Shown piece by piece: positions 48,241 through 60,680 of a stretch of DNA of 64,000 nt (position 1 is the first letter of the stretch; each line of letters opens with the position of its first letter). The position numbers and the translations under genes were made by a program. The notes below the pieces were generated by a model. That model saw only the letters and a program-made list of their open reading frames with translations. It was not told the origin of the DNA and searched no databases. The stretch comes from Phocoena phocoena (lineage: Eukaryota; Chordata; Mammalia; Artiodactyla; Phocoenidae). Location of the stretch: the NCBI RefSeq assembly GCF_963924675.1, contig NC_089221.1, positions 138,922,263 through 138,986,262 of the forward strand, written 5' to 3'.

Positions 48241-48451
48241 TTTTTTTTTTTTTTTTTTTGCGGTACGCCGGCCTCTCACTGTTCTGGCCTCTCCCGTTGC
48301 GGAGCACAGGCTCTGGAAGCGCAGGCTCAGCGGCCATGGCTCACAGGCCTAGCCGCTCCGCGGCATATGGGATCTTCCCGGACCGGGGCACGAACCCACG
48401 TCCCCTGCATCGGCAGGTGGACTCTCAACCACTGTGCCACCAGGGAAGCCC
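48241..48451 (-). mobile_element. CHR-type SINE, short form (antisense)
   Basis: A T run (the tail) is followed by the complement of a short CHR SINE, ending CACCAGGGAAGCCC. It is bordered by TGGAATTTTTTTT at about 48236 and 48452. Polymerase III box motifs are present on the minus strand. Confidence 0.95.
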
Positions 48452-48465
48452 TGGAATTTTTTTTT

Positions 48466-48759
48466 AAAAACTTTTATTTCATAGAATCAGTTTCCTCAAA
48501 CATGCTATTTCTATTGGTAAAATGAGTCAGCATGCCTTTTTCTCCTATGACTATTGGTTAGGTTCATGGAATTGGCATTGCTCCATGAATAAATACTAGT
48601 GGCCTGTTACTAGCCCGTCAAAGAAGTTACTACTGCAGCAGTTTGTCCCCTCTTAATATCTGCTCTGGACCATTCCAGTAGATTCCAACTTGGCTTTCTA
48701 ATATCTAGTTTCGTGCCCCACCTCACTTACCTCCTCAAATCAGTCTCTCTTATGCATTC
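48466..48759. other. Unassigned sequence
   Basis: No gene seen between the SINE and the L2. Confidence 0.4.
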
Positions 48760-49210
48760 TTCACAGTGACATCAGAGAGGTCTTTAAAGAACACAAATTT
48801 GATCATGTTTCTTTTTGCCTAAAATTGCTTAAGAGTGTCACATTGCCTAGAATATAAAGCCTAAGTTCCTTAGATTTGCATTAAAAGTCTTTCACAGTTT
48901 TGCCTCTGTCTACCTCTCTAAATGTGTAATTCCGTCCCAGGACCATGTATCTACTTAAAAGCCAACTCACTTTTACTCTCTAGCTATAGCAAAGATGCTG
49001 AAGTTCTTGGGAAACACCATACTGCTGTCTCTTTTCATTTACTACATTTTCTACCCATCTTGTATTTCCATTTCTTCTCCACTTGCAAAATTCCTATTCA
49101 ACCCTCAAAACTTAAGTGAGCTTCTTTTGGAAAAACTTCCACGACATACTCAAACATCCTCTCTTTTCCCACATCCTCAACATTCGCACAGTAGCCAGTA
49201 CATGGTAATT
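48760..49210 (+). repeat. L2 LINE 3' fragment
   Basis: CTAAAATTGCTTAAGAGTGT, AATATAAAGCCTAAGTTCCT and AAGTCTTTCACAGTTTTGCC are in L2 order. It is diverged. Confidence 0.7.
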
Positions 49211-49800
49211 TCTTAATGGTTGTTTTATTTATGTATGTAATGTTTATGACAGTAATTTTCAGGATCTTTAATGAAAAAATGTGCCTGCAATCCTATAAGA
49301 GGAGTGTGGAATGTACAGGGTGTATCAGGAATTGCATCCAATTGCTGGTAACAGACCTGGTTGGAATGGCTTAAACACATTAGGGTTTTATATTCTCACT
49401 GAAATCAAGATAAGAGGTAGGGCTGATGTGGTAGTGCCACAGAGTAAACTGAAGTTTCATTTATAATGTTTTGTAGAAAAGAAAAAACTCTGACAGTTTT
49501 TCTTTTTGTAACACAAGTGCGTGATTTAAAATCTGCCTAGGCATCCACTTCAATGATGGCTATCTGGAATAAACACAGTGCCAACCACAGGGCCAGATAA
49601 AGAGCCAGGCCATGCCCCCCTACCCGCTTTGTTTTAGAGATCCTGGTTAATTTCAATAACTGACTATTTGGAACATTGTTTCTCTCTTCCTGTGCCTTAA
49701 ATTTCCACACTTAGGTTTTAAATTCACCAATACAGAATGAGCCTTTGAAACCATAGCCCTCACCCTAGACCCCAATCAGGCTGAACTCCAAGTGCGCTGG

Positions 49801-49802
<2 letters not shown>
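49211..49802. other. Unassigned sequence, possibly an old repeat
   Basis: No gene seen. 49325-49480 (GCTGGTAACAGACC, GGAATGGCTTAAACACATTA) looks like a dispersed repeat whose family I cannot name. Confidence 0.4.

Positions 49803-49839
<37 letters not shown>
49803..49839. repeat. (CT)n microsatellite
   Basis: An uninterrupted CT run of about 37 bp. Confidence 0.97.
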
Positions 49840-49841
<2 letters not shown>

Positions 49842-49844
<3 letters not shown>

Positions 49845-50698
49845 TCCTGATGGTTATTGCTGGGGGTGTCTTGTGTAGGGAAGCAAAATTTGCACCCCAA
49901 TGTGTGTCTCTTTGACATGAGGATTATTTTAGGTTGACTATTTTTAAGAGAAAGAAGACTCAGGAAGTCTTTCTTTTTACTTCCCCCTAAGCTGCCTAAA
50001 GAATTAGATAAAAGGGGCTGCAACAGGAATGGAACTATCACCAAAGGTATCTACCAAGAACTGGGCTACTTGGGGAGAAGAAACTTGGCAGGGCCTGGAG
50101 AGTCCTTGGTAAAGTCCTGTCTGTGTCCCATTGTCTCTGCGTGGCCCAGCAAACATCTGTTTGTCAAACATTTGTTTTTCCATCTCCATGTGAATCGCCT
50201 TCCTTCCCTTTGAAGTCCCAATCCAATACCCCCAAAGTTCCCTTTTGTCTTTAGCTGTAAATAGATAGTGCTTAAGGTGAGGGTTTTGGCCATTTTAGTG
50301 AGTTACTTGTTTTTCCTGGGTCTCTTGCAATGTGAGAGACCCAGGAAATTAAATTAAAATTATTAAATTTTTTGCTCATTTTTCTCCTGTTAATCTGTCT
50401 CATGTCAATTTAATTCTTAGAAGGGGCTTCCCTGGTGGCGCAGTGGTTGACAGTCCGCCTGCCGATGCAGGGGACACGGGTTCATGCCCCGGTCCGGGAA
50501 GATCCCACATGCCGCAGAGCGGCTGGGCCCGTGAGCCGTGGCCGCTGAGCCTGCGCGTCCGGAGCCTGTGCTCCGCAACGGGAGAGGCCATGACAGTGAG
50601 AGGTCCGCGTACCCACCCCCCCACAAAAAATAAATAAATTCTTAGACCAGCCAGAAGAACCTGGAAGGGCAGAGGAAAGTTTTTTCCTCCTGCACACT
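49842..50698 (+). repeat. Possible endogenous-retrovirus LTR, split by a SINE
   Basis: The part left of the SINE (to 50411) and right of it (50647-50698) reads like a solitary LTR: pyrimidine-rich, with TTCCTCCTGCA near 50685 as a possible CA end and TGATGGTTATTG at 49847 as a possible TG start. I see no gag, pol or env next to it and no clear target-site duplication. The call rests on character, not on a family match. Confidence 0.4.
50422..50636 (+). mobile_element. CHR-type SINE, short form
   Basis: A 215-bp SINE with GGCTTCCCTGGTGGCGCAG head, B-box-like GGTTCATGCCC and an A-rich tail that includes a C run (ACCCACCCCCCCAC). It is bordered by AATTCTTAGA at 50412-50421 and 50637-50646. Confidence 0.96.
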
Positions 50699-51834
50699 TG
50701 CAGTCATAATAAGAACCACAAGGGCTGGTCCAGCCACAACCCTGGTTATCAGTAGGCTGAGACTGGCACAAAACAGTGGTATCATGCTAACTTCTTGGAT
50801 TTCATCCTAATAACAGCCCAATGTCACAAGAATGTGAACTACTGGAACTCCAGCCTTCACATATAACTACCAACCAGAAAAGTAAAACAAGAAAATGGCA
50901 AAATGGATCCCTTCCAATCTTACTTACAGCCCTCTCTAAAGAACTCTTCTCATAACACAATCCGAAATTAGATTTACATTTCATTGGCCTCCTCAATGAA
51001 ATAGAGGCTGGGAAATATAGTCACCTGGTTATTTTATATATATATATATTACCCTAGTTCTACTCCTTCTCCAAATAAAACATAAAAACGGTGTTCCGTT
51101 ACTAAGAAGGAAGAGATGTGGATAAATAAATTCTGCTAGAGGCGTTTCAAACTATGAAACCTAATTTCACAAAACATTAGCATTTCTAGAAACGTGCATT
51201 CTTTGCAACACAGTTTTGGAAACAATGGTCTAGATAATCTCTTTTAAACATTTTTCCCAGTGTAAAAACATGTCATTAATTACTAGTTACCCAAGGAGTG
51301 AATTTCAGATCCCCTCAGATTTGATATTCTACTCTTCTATTAGATCAAAACCTGCCTTTTTAGTTAAGATAAATTTTTGTGTTCCCTTTGGCTCTGTGCA
51401 TTTGTGAAGCATTTCTCTAGGATGATAATGATCTTTTCTCTTTAGAGATATTTTCCAGAAACGCATCATTTTTCTTCCAAAGGACCATAGTCTAGAAGCA
51501 CCTGGAATAAAGCATGGGTCAGCTATTTTCTCATGCTAGATGATCAGTTTTGGCACTTCTGCCCATCTTATTATGTAGACAATCTGTTGTCTGCTATGGC
51601 ATCCACTAGAAGAAAAACTGTTATGTGCTGTATTTCAGCTGCTGTATAGAGCCAGGCTTTTCAAACAATGCAGATAAAAACCACCAATCATCTTGTCCCG
51701 TGACTGAACCTAACAATCGTTGGGATACTACAATTCTCTATCAACTGATGACAAAGCTGCCTGCTTTATAAGGGAAGAAACATCTGCAGCATAAAAGATG
51801 CTGCATGAAAATACAGGCTGCTTATTCTGCAAAG
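50699..51834. other. Unassigned sequence
   Basis: No gene seen. A TA run of about 15 bp lies at 51036-51050. Confidence 0.4.
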
Positions 51835-52035
51835 ATCCTGGCTCTGGAGCCAAATTGTTCAAAGGTTCAAATCCTGGCTCAGGCATTGGGTACATGGAAA
51901 AATCTCAGTCAAAGAGCTTTACCTCTATGAGCTTGAATTTCCATCTCTGAAAGGAGCATCAAAGCACTTTGCAGAGTAATTTCAAGGTTTCGAAAAAAGC
52001 CAGTAAAGTGTTGAGCATGGTTCTTGGCACACGTG
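51835..52035 (+). repeat. MIR SINE
   Basis: GGCTCTGGAGCCAAATTGTT, CAAAGGTTCAAATCCTGGCT, GCTTGAATTTCCATCTCTGA and GAGCATGGTTCTTGGCAC are in MIR order from the tRNA-like head to the 3' end. Confidence 0.8.
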
Positions 52036-52334
52036 TTCCTCCATAATTTGTTGTTTTCCTTATCTTCTTATTCCTTCCCTACCCCTCGTCATCCTTTTCC
52101 TCATTTTTAGATTGCTATTTTTAGTAGCAGTAGAAGTATTCGTGTTTTAGTAGTAATAGAAAGTTAGTTGCAAATATACTTCATCCTGTTCTACAAACAT
52201 TTTCAGGTAAAGGCATGTTTTTTCTCATTTTTTTTCACAGTCCATACACCTGCATTCCACTGTGCAAATGTATTCCTTATTTTCAGAAAACTCATGGCAT
52301 CAATAGACTTTGTGTCTTTTTAAAAATAATGAGG

Positions 52335-52548
52335 GGGCTTCCCTGGTGGCACAGTGGTTGACAGGCTGCCTGCCGATGCAGGGGACACGGGTTCGTGCCC
52401 CGGTCCAGGAAGATCTCACATGCCGCGGAGCGGCTGCGCCCGTGAGCCATGGCCGCTGAGCCTGCGCGTCCGGAGCCTGTGCTCCGCAAGGGGAGAGGCC
52501 ACGACAGTGAGAGGCCCGCGTACCGCACAAAATAATAATAATAATAAT
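52335..52548 (+). mobile_element. CHR-type SINE, short form, with AAT tail
   Basis: A short CHR SINE of about 214 bp whose tail has become an (AAT)n run (about 52529-52553). Flanking repeats are AATAATGAGG (52325-52334 and 52549-52558). Its B-box-like motif is GGTTCGTGCCC. Confidence 0.95.
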
Positions 52549-52604
52549 AATAATGAGGAATGTGAGCCAATTTAACTTCACAAAGGAACAGAGACAGCAT
52601 CTAT

Positions 52605-53145
52605 CCCACCTGACTGCCTACTGTACTCTATAATTTTCAACAAGATCTGGCTCCTGCACAAATGTAATTCATCCTGTATCCCTTTTCTAATCACTCATTA
52701 TATTCCAGCCACACTGCCTTTCTTTCTCTTTTTCAAGCTTCAGTGTTTACTCCTGCTGCTTCTCGCTCTCTCCCTCTATCTCTTTTTCCCACCTTCTCAC
52801 TCTCTCTCCCCCTCCTTTTCCCTGTCCTCCTGGAATGTTCTTTCCCCAAAACTCTACATGGCAGATCTTATTCTAAATGCTATCACTTCAGAAAGGCCTT
52901 CCCCGACCTCCCTAATTAAAGAAGCTGTCCTAGTGACATTATCCTTTTCATTTAGCTTCATAACATTTATAAGCATCTGGGATTTTAAAATCTATTTATT
53001 CACCTATTTATATTTGTCCCTGTTCACTAGTAGGCATGCAGCGAGAGGAGGGAAATTGTTAGTCATGGCTAGTGCTCTATTCCTGGTACCCAGAATTATA
53101 CCTGTCACCCGCAATGTGCTTGACAGACGCTTGAATCAATGAATT
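52605..53145 (+). repeat. L2 LINE 3' fragment
   Basis: CAACAAGATCTGGCTCCTGC, ATTCCAGCCACACTGCC, CTGGAATGTTCTTTCCCC, TTCAGAAAGGCCTTCCCCG and AGTGCTCTATTCCTGGTACC appear in the standard L2 order. The overlapping 94-codon open frame (52858-53142) is part of this repeat. Confidence 0.85.
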
Positions 53146-53309
53146 AATGCTAAGTAAACATTTATTAAGCATGAAGAAAGGGAATCACAGGGTATTGTTT
53201 GCTCTTTTGTCCTTGCTCTTTTATCCAGTTCTCTTATATGCCGTATCTCTTTATTTTTCTATGTTCTGTCAAGAACCATGAAGTATCTAATACTTTATCC
53301 TACTTGTAA

Positions 53310-53775
53310 GCTAACACTTTATTCTGCTGCAGTTTCATGGATGCTGGCAGAAGACATAAGACTCCTAAATCAAAGATGAAGTACTTCATTATCCCAGGCA
53401 CAGCAAGCAGCACGAACATCACGTTTGCATCAGTGCTCCATGCCCCAATTTCAAGAGAGTGAAACGCACAGGGCCAGGTAACATCTGCAAATTGAATGGG
53501 GTGCATTATAGAAGAACTTTCAACTTAGGGAACCCACATCTCTTACTATGAGAAGTGAGCATGCTTGCCCTCTGTTCCAGATGGGAACAATATCTCCACC
53601 TTCCAAGGCTATAAGAAAATACGCTTTTTGCTCTGAAGAGAGACACTCTCTTATAAGGATGTTTACTAAAGAAATATCCAGGAAAAAATAATTTGGAATA
53701 AAGCAACGACTGTCCTCTGCTCATAAAATGTGCAGAAATGCTAGAAAACAAGAGGATTGTCTCCCAACAAGTCCC
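53310..53775 (-). repeat. LTR-like ancient repeat, copy 2
   Basis: Diverged relative of 44705-45190 in the same orientation: GCAGTTTCATGGATGC, ATAAGACTCCTAAATC, GGTGCATTATAGAAGAA and TGTGCAGAAATGC..GATTGTCTC occur in the same order and spacing. No coding content. Confidence 0.55.
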
Positions 53776-54138
53776 TCTAACTCTTACTCACATTTCACCC
53801 CAATGCCTATTTTGCTCTTCTAGCTTCTATCTTATATATGACTTGTTCAATCCATTTGTCTACTCTGAATGCTTCTGGTTCTCAGAAGCATCTTTGCAGA
53901 ATAGTCTAATATTAGTGAGTAAGGAAACCCAGGTTTTCCAGCTCCAAAACCAGTATTACCTACCCCACCCCGTGAGTACAGCCCCCTAAATAGTTGAAGT
54001 GGCGGCCACTGTTTCTCAGGGCTATCTCCCTAGGTATACTAGACAAAAAGTAGTCATGTAATGCTTTTCAGTGAGAATAGAAGGCTGGCTATCTTCTGAA
54101 GCACTTAGAAATATTAAACTCGGCAGGAGAAGTTTAAG
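53776..54138. other. Unassigned sequence
   Basis: No gene seen. Confidence 0.4.
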
Positions 54139-54153
54139 AATGATTGCACTGAG

Positions 54154-54369
54154 GGAATTCCCTGGCAGTCCAGTGGTTGGGACTTTGCCTTCCAATGCAG
54201 GGGGTGTGGGTTCAATCACTGGTTGAGGAGCTAAGACCCCACATGCCTTGTGGCCAAAAAACCAAAACAGAAGCAATACTGTAACAAATTAAATAAAGCC
54301 TTTAAGAATGGTCCACATCCAAAACAACAACAACGACAAAAAAGAACCGCTTCATTAAAAAAAAATAAA
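54154..54369 (+). mobile_element. CHR-related SINE, older subtype
   Basis: Begins GGAATTCCCTGGCAGTCCAG, has a B-box-like GGTTCAATCAC and CCACATGCCTTGTGGCC, and ends in a long A-rich tail. Bordered by AATGATTGCACTGAG (54139-54153) and AATGACTGCACTGAG (54370-54384), 14 of 15 identical. Confidence 0.93.
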
Positions 54370-54384
54370 AATGACTGCACTGAG

Positions 54385-55264
54385 AAAAATCCCCTCATGT
54401 GAATTGTTGGTATTTGTAATAATCAGAATATCCCTAATCAGCATGGCTCCAATACTTTGGAGCTGGAAATATGCCTGTCATAGTTTGCAATGTAATCTGT
54501 CTATATTTGTAAGAACAGGATTAGGGGAGGGAAGTTTTTAGTTCAGTAGAAGCTTAGGTACCAATACCAGAGTGTCAAGTTTTTGAAAATGCTCAGTAAG
54601 GTCTTTTGCCTTATACATAAGGGATACATGGGCTGATATACAGTAAAACAATCTTCTTGCCTAATAATTGCAATGAGGGACATAGCCTTTAGAATTCAAA
54701 AAGTAGAGAAGGGGATGGGGGCATATACAATTTGAAAACTGCAACATTAACATACTTTTACTTATGCACAGATTCATGGAGCCAAGGAGAAGTAATTGTG
54801 CATTCTGACTGATCTAACCAGTGTTCATATGATCTTGATCTTTCTAAACATTTATCACTAGAGTGCAGTCTTTAAAATAGGGTTATCTAAAGCCTATAAT
54901 GACTGCCCATGCTGATATACATTAGCATCACTTCTTCTAGGAATCTTGAATTCATCAATTAAATCCTAAATTGTACAGTGCATTCAGAGACATGTGTTCA
55001 TTGATGTGTGGCATTTGCATGCTTATTTTGTAAATTCTCAAGTGATGGTGACACAGCTGTGTTCCCTAAATAAAAATCTTATTAGTGTCACTGTCTCCAG
55101 TAATGGTACCTATGTTGAAATTTCCCTCAGATTATTGATTTCTAACCTCACTGTGAGGAACAAATATTAATCTCAGTCTATAGAGAAACAGTCTCAGAAA
55201 GGTTTCTTATAGTAGTGATAATAATAATGGTAATAAGAATAGAAATAATATCAGTTACCTTTTT
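54385..55264. other. Unassigned sequence
   Basis: No gene seen; AATAATGG/AATAAT-type runs at 55220-55250. Confidence 0.4.
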
Positions 55265-55470
55265 TAAAATGTTTATTGAGCATTTATTATGTGCTAGGCA
55301 CTGTGCTAAGCACTTTATCTATCCAATCTAGGCCTCCTAGGAAAAAATTTGAAGTGGCTCTTATTCCTAATTATCAGGCAAATAATCAGAGACACAGAAA
55401 TGTTAAGTGATTTAGCTCAGTAATTAGCTGAGCCAAGACATGACCCCTGTTTCCCTGAAACTGCTCTGCT
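55265..55470 (-). repeat. MIR SINE (antisense)
   Basis: TTTATTGAGCATTTATTATG, GTGCTAGGCACTGTGCTAAG, CAGAGACACAGAAATGTTAAG and the following part are the complement of a nearly complete MIR. Confidence 0.9.
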
Positions 55471-55819
55471 GTACCTCTACTTGGACATTTATTTCATGCA
55501 GTTTGTTTTGAACAAAACCTCTAAGCCACCTTTATGGCCTTCCAAGATTGGACATCTAGCCCCTACCTGCAAACTCTACTCTATCTTCATCGAAGAGCAG
55601 AAGGGAAGTCCTCTTTATAACCAGTCTGGAGACTGATGCATGCCTTACTTTCCTGGATCATGCTACAGTTGACTATCAAGCTAAGCTTTACTCACTTAAA
55701 CTCTTTTGAAATGCAAATTTATTTAAGTTGGGTGGGAAATAAGAAATGCTAATCTCATCTACCACAATGCAATAGTAAAATGTAACAGAGTTTTGGGGTT
55801 TTTTTGCTTTTTTTTTTGT

Positions 55820-56162
55820 TTTTAATTTATTTTTTTAACATTTTTTTAAACATCTTTATTGGGGTATAATTGCTTTACAATGGTGTGTTAGTTTCTGCTT
55901 TATAACAACGTGAATCAGTTATACATATACATATGTTCCCATATCTCTTCCCTCTTGCGTCTCCCTCCCTCCCACCCTCCCTATCCCATCCCTCCCACCC
56001 TCCCCATCCTATCCCTCCAGGCGGTCACAAAGAACCGAGCTGATCTCCCTGTGCTATGCGGCTGCTTCCCACTAGCTATCTACCTTACAGTTTGGTAGTG
56101 TATATATGTCCATTCCTCTCTCTCGCTTTGTCACAGCTCACCCTTCCCCCTCCCCATATCCT
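55820..56162 (-). mobile_element. L1 3'UTR fragment of the L1-2 type (antisense)
   Basis: T runs, then CATCTTTATTGGGGTATAAT, CAATGGTGTGTTAGTTTC and CTGTGCTATGCGGCTGC are the same 3'UTR as at 14637-15000 and 15571-15950. The pyrimidine-rich part (55950-56020) holds a local duplication of the CCTCCC/TATCCC motif. Confidence 0.93.
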
Positions 56163-57299
56163 CATTAACTTAGAAGTGTTTCAATAAAATCCTGCAGATA
56201 TATTTATCAATGATTAAGCCTGATCCTTTCATCCTTTAGACAGAAAGCTATGCTTTCAATCCATAGAAAATAGATGCCCAAAATGTAATGTATATTCATT
56301 ATGGAAGAATTGTTTTCTTTCCTTGTTCAAAGATGCAAAGCAGAATTATACTTTTCTCTTGACCATGAGGTTAACTTTTTTTAAATTTCCATAAGAAATG
56401 AACTATGATGGTACATATTTTAGGAGTGAAAACAAAGAAACTTGAGACAGTTAAATTTACTCTCTGTTTTAAAGCTTACTCTCTTTGCTGAGGCTATGTG
56501 AAAATAAAAACAACAAAAACAAAAATAAAACCTTCCATATGAGAGAAAAGAACATGCTTGATAGGGATTTGGAGTTGTTTACTTACATACCTGTTATGCA
56601 AAGCCACAGAACCAAACTTAAACATCTTTCAAAGTAAGGATAAAAGGGGATTTATTTAACAATAAGCCTATGAGAATTACATACCAGTGAAGAGTTCCAA
56701 AGTCTGCAGACAGAGAACTAGGCAAAGAACTCTGGTTCCCATCAATGTGATGCTAACATATTTAAACATAATGCTCTCTAGGGTAGGAGGCAAGCACAAA
56801 ATAAATTCTGCCTGAAACCCTGAAACAAAAAAAAAAAAAAAAAGAAAGAAAGGCTGGGGGGCTGTAAGTCTCCATACTGGTGATACTGTAAACTGATCTG
56901 GTATTTATAGCGTGAACCCCAGCATCTTTCCTACTCAACCATGTCTGTTCAGTTGTTTGACAGCCTCTATCTTTCCATCATTTGTTATGGAGTTTACAGT
57001 AAACCTATAAGCACATTATTTGGAGCAATGCCTAAGATTCTGAACAGGTTATCTTATTTCTGAAGGGAATTGTTACCCTGGATAACTAGGTAATTAGGAA
57101 AAAGTGAGTTTGAGCTTCTAGCACTAGGCTGCCACTTCCTCCTCCACTTCTAAGAGAAGTGAATGAAACCTCAGTAATTCTGAGAATCCAACTCTTTCTG
57201 AGTGATAATTATAATAACAAACCTGTCTCTGTAAACACATAAGAGTCAGACTTCTGGGGTTTTAAGTGAACTCAGGTGTTGTTGATTTATTTCTTCTGT
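56163..57299. other. Unassigned sequence
   Basis: No gene seen. An A run of 18 followed by AAAGAAAGAAAGG (56825-56855) may be the tail of an unrecognised retrocopy, but I see no matching upstream element. Confidence 0.4.
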
Positions 57300-58200
57300 A
57301 TCCAGGCTTTTGTCTTAACCTTTTTCTTTTGGTTATTGCTTTATTAAAAATTTTACAGAAGATGTACACACTTACTTAAAAATTGTACTATGTGGAAAGG
57401 AAAAAATAAAAAGGTGTGATCTCTGTTGATGGTTTTGTGTATCTGAAATGTGTGCCATTTCAGACCTATATTTTATCTTGTTTTTATATGTATTTTGCAA
57501 AACAGAAATCATACTATTTACATGTTTGCTTTTTGATTCAGCTATACATTGCAAGTATCTTTCTGTGTCAATGGGTAAAGATTTACTTAGATCTTTTTAA
57601 ACATTGCATATAATTTCATGATGTGAATACACCAAAATTTATTCAACCATTCCCCTATTTTTGAACTTTTAAGATGCTTCTAATTTCAGAGGTATTTACA
57701 GATGATTCTACATTAAACCTCCATCTACATACACCCTTTCCCACTTGCACTAAAATATCTAAAGAATGAATTCCTAGAAATAGTATTACTTATTTAAATT
57801 TTGTATATATGTATTTATCATTTGATATATACTAACAGAATGCTTCCAATTTTATCACCAGCAACTTTTCAGATGAACATTAAATAAGAACATCAAATTC
57901 TTTAAACCATTTTTATTAATCTGATAACCATGACATTATCTTGCTTTAGTTTGTATTTTCTTGATCACAATTGCAGTTAAATATCTGCTGTCATGTTTCT
58001 ATTAGCAGAATTTCCATACTGATGTATCATTTCATCCTCCGTACTCATTTTTCTGAGTTGTTTGTCTTTTATTATTGATTTAATTGATATAGAGGACTTG
58101 TAGATTCCTTCCTTCACCAGGAATCCATTTTTATTTACAGTTGGAGGTGTAAATCTAATTTAAAGGTTTTTGTTTGATTTTAATGTATGATTCATAATCC
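57300..58200 (-). repeat. Old L1 3' region (antisense)
   Basis: AACATTGCATATAATTTCATG, ATTCAACCATTCCCCTATTT, TGAATTCCTAGAAATAGTAT and TGTTTGTCTTTTATTATTGA are in the order of old L1 3' ends read in complement. The limits are approximate. Confidence 0.6.
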
Positions 58201-60589
58201 TGTTCATGTATTAAATAATAAATTATTTTACTGATTAGGAATACTACCTTTTCATATAAAATTTCTCATATGTGTATGAATCTGTTTCTGGGCCAGAAAT
58301 TTTGAGTTTATTTACTATAGCTTTTCATGTATATTTTTCTATGTGGTAGAACAATCTCCATGCCTAGACTTTTTCTCCCCAAAAAAATTCTTGATGATTT
58401 TGTTCACATATACTCCTTCAGAAGAACTTGTGAAATGACTTCACCAGTTCTAAAAATAATCTGACTATTTAGTACATTTGTGAAGATTTTATATGAAATA
58501 AACTCTGGAACGTCCAAGGCAGTAATATATATAGATTGAATTCTGCAAATGGGCATGAGAGAGTGAAACTAGTAGTCCTAAGCAGGTGTGTCCTTCAACA
58601 GAGTATGCTGTTAAATAAAGAAATCTCAAATTTGAATTTGGAAACTAAATAGAAATTATGATTTGTAAAAAGGGTGGTTACTGAGGCCTCTTCAAATAAA
58701 AATGACATGAACAAATCACTACTTAATATTGTCCAGGTGTCATTTTTTAAATTTTTATATAAAATTTTATTTTTCCATATATTTGATGTGCTGAGCTCTG
58801 AAGACGTTACTATCTTTATGTCTTAATCAATGTTTCAAAAGAGAAGGGATTTTAGCAACTTTAGAGTAAGAATGATATTTGAAGGCTACATTTTCCAATT
58901 TTACAAACACTTTCTCTACCTGTATCCCTGCATTATAGTAGAGGAGCTACTATAAGGTTTAAACAAATTTAGTCCTAAAATGTTTGGGTTTTTTTCATCT
59001 TACATTTTCCTGGTACCTCACAAGCTCTTCTCAAGGAAGGTATTGGCCTGTCTCCTGTTTTTATTTTCCTTTGCTCTTATATATTGCTCAGGGCCAAGTT
59101 ATACACTGATTTGGAGAAATGTGAGGGGAGGAGGCCACAGTTTGTAATGGAATTTTTTTCATAATTTATGGGGCCTCCCATGAGCATATATATGGGCTAT
59201 AGATGCTGCTCTGTCTGAGAACAGGGCTTGTATTTGCATCCTCCTTAAGCCTTTGAGAAAGGCTTTCTGAACCCTGACTGACCTTCCCCAGCCCTGTTCT
59301 TCCAGTGCCACAGGGCAGTTCTGAATTCGCTGACTTGCTTGGGAGCCTGACAAAAATTTCTCTAGGCAATGAAATCATGATTTAAACATATGGCTGTCAG
59401 ACTAACTTAGGACAGTTCAATCCCTGAAATAGCTAGTTTTCCTAGAGGTATGGAGTCTCTCAAGGTCAGCTAAAGTGTAACTATAGTATTTTAACCTGGT
59501 TTACCGAACTAATAATGAAGGATAAGAACAGAACATCTGTCTAGTAAGTTGTTTTTCAGACACTGTTTCTAAGTTCTGGCTTTATAGCACTTGGCTCGTT
59601 TAGAAGAAATATAAGCACCCTTTTAATTCAGATGGATCTATTGAAAATTGTGAAACAAACCAAAATGTTTTGCATGATTTTCAATTCGATAATAGTTGAT
59701 ATTTGTGTTTAACTTGAATTTCAGAACATCGATATGATTTGCTTGGTTCATCAAGGAATGAACTTCCCTGCTAAAAGATTCCCACACACATAAATAGAAG
59801 AAAAAGCATGGTATAAAAATAGATCTTCATAAGAGTTTTCCCTGATTCCTTATTTGTCTAGTAAAGGTTGCTTTTCAATTTCAGAATCTGCTGAATCCAT
59901 AATAAATGGCTTGTCCTTCAATGTTTCCTTCTAGAGTTTCTGAACTGCTTCCTACTTCAGCAGCATCTACTCCAGTTATCAGAAAAGAGTAAAGCATAGC
60001 AAGAATAGATAAGTTTCCTCAACCTTTTATTCATTAATTTTCATCCCATTTATTTTGTATTCCGTTTCATCTAATTTCAATATTAAGCCATCTTATATTT
60101 TCACTAAACGTACATTGTCTTACTGGCAAAATAGTTGAGCAGAAGTTGGATGCGGAAGAATTTTTCATCTCCTGTTGTGGGGTTATGGCTGAGTCTTGCA
60201 GATGCTTCAGCCTTAAGCATTTTATGTCTCATGTCCTACCACCTCCTGAGTCTAATTTCTCTGAAATAATGAATTCACTTTCCTTGCAAAGGCCAATGGT
60301 TTCTTACTACAGCCTCCAACTATATGAGGAAAAAGCCTGAATGATCAATCTGGTATTTGATACACTCTGGCTGTATTGGTTCAGCTGCAAAGCTTCAACT
60401 TAATTGTTTGCCATGTGCAAAACCTTAATTTCAATATTTGAAAAACTAAGTTACTGGAAAAGTCATATGTTATCACAGATTATTACATTGCAAAGACTGC
60501 GTTAACTACAACTACCAATTGTTGAAAATATTTTGTAGGTATTATATCATGGATGTTCCATGTAAAATAAAGTTATTAATCGTTAATAC
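58201..60589. other. Unassigned sequence
   Basis: About 2.4 kb without recognised gene or repeat. Two overlapping minus-strand frames near 59159-59378 have no domain. Confidence 0.4.
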
Positions 60590-60680
60590 AATACAAATAA
60601 AGAAACTGAAGTTTAGAGAAGTTAGGTGACCAAACAGTAAGTCATTGACAAGGAACGAAAATGTCTGACTCCAAATTCTA
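60590..60680 (-). repeat. MIR core (antisense)
   Basis: AAAGAAACTGAAGTTTAGAG, AAGTTAGGTGACCAAACAG and GACTCCAAATTCTACTTT follow the complement of the MIR core and 5' part. Confidence 0.75.

Noticed and set aside
49803..49839. Regular short repeats as a possible CRISPR or satellite array
   Set aside because: It is a simple (CT)n microsatellite; there are no spacers and no higher-order unit.
50443..52575. Similar small proteins encoded at several places (for example 5984-6199, 50443-50637, 52354-52575) as a gene family
   Set aside because: All are frames read through CHR SINEs; their similarity is that of the SINE, not of a protein family.
56825..56855. Poly(A) run as the tail of a processed pseudogene
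   Set aside because: No coding sequence, retrocopy or target-site duplication could be recognised upstream.
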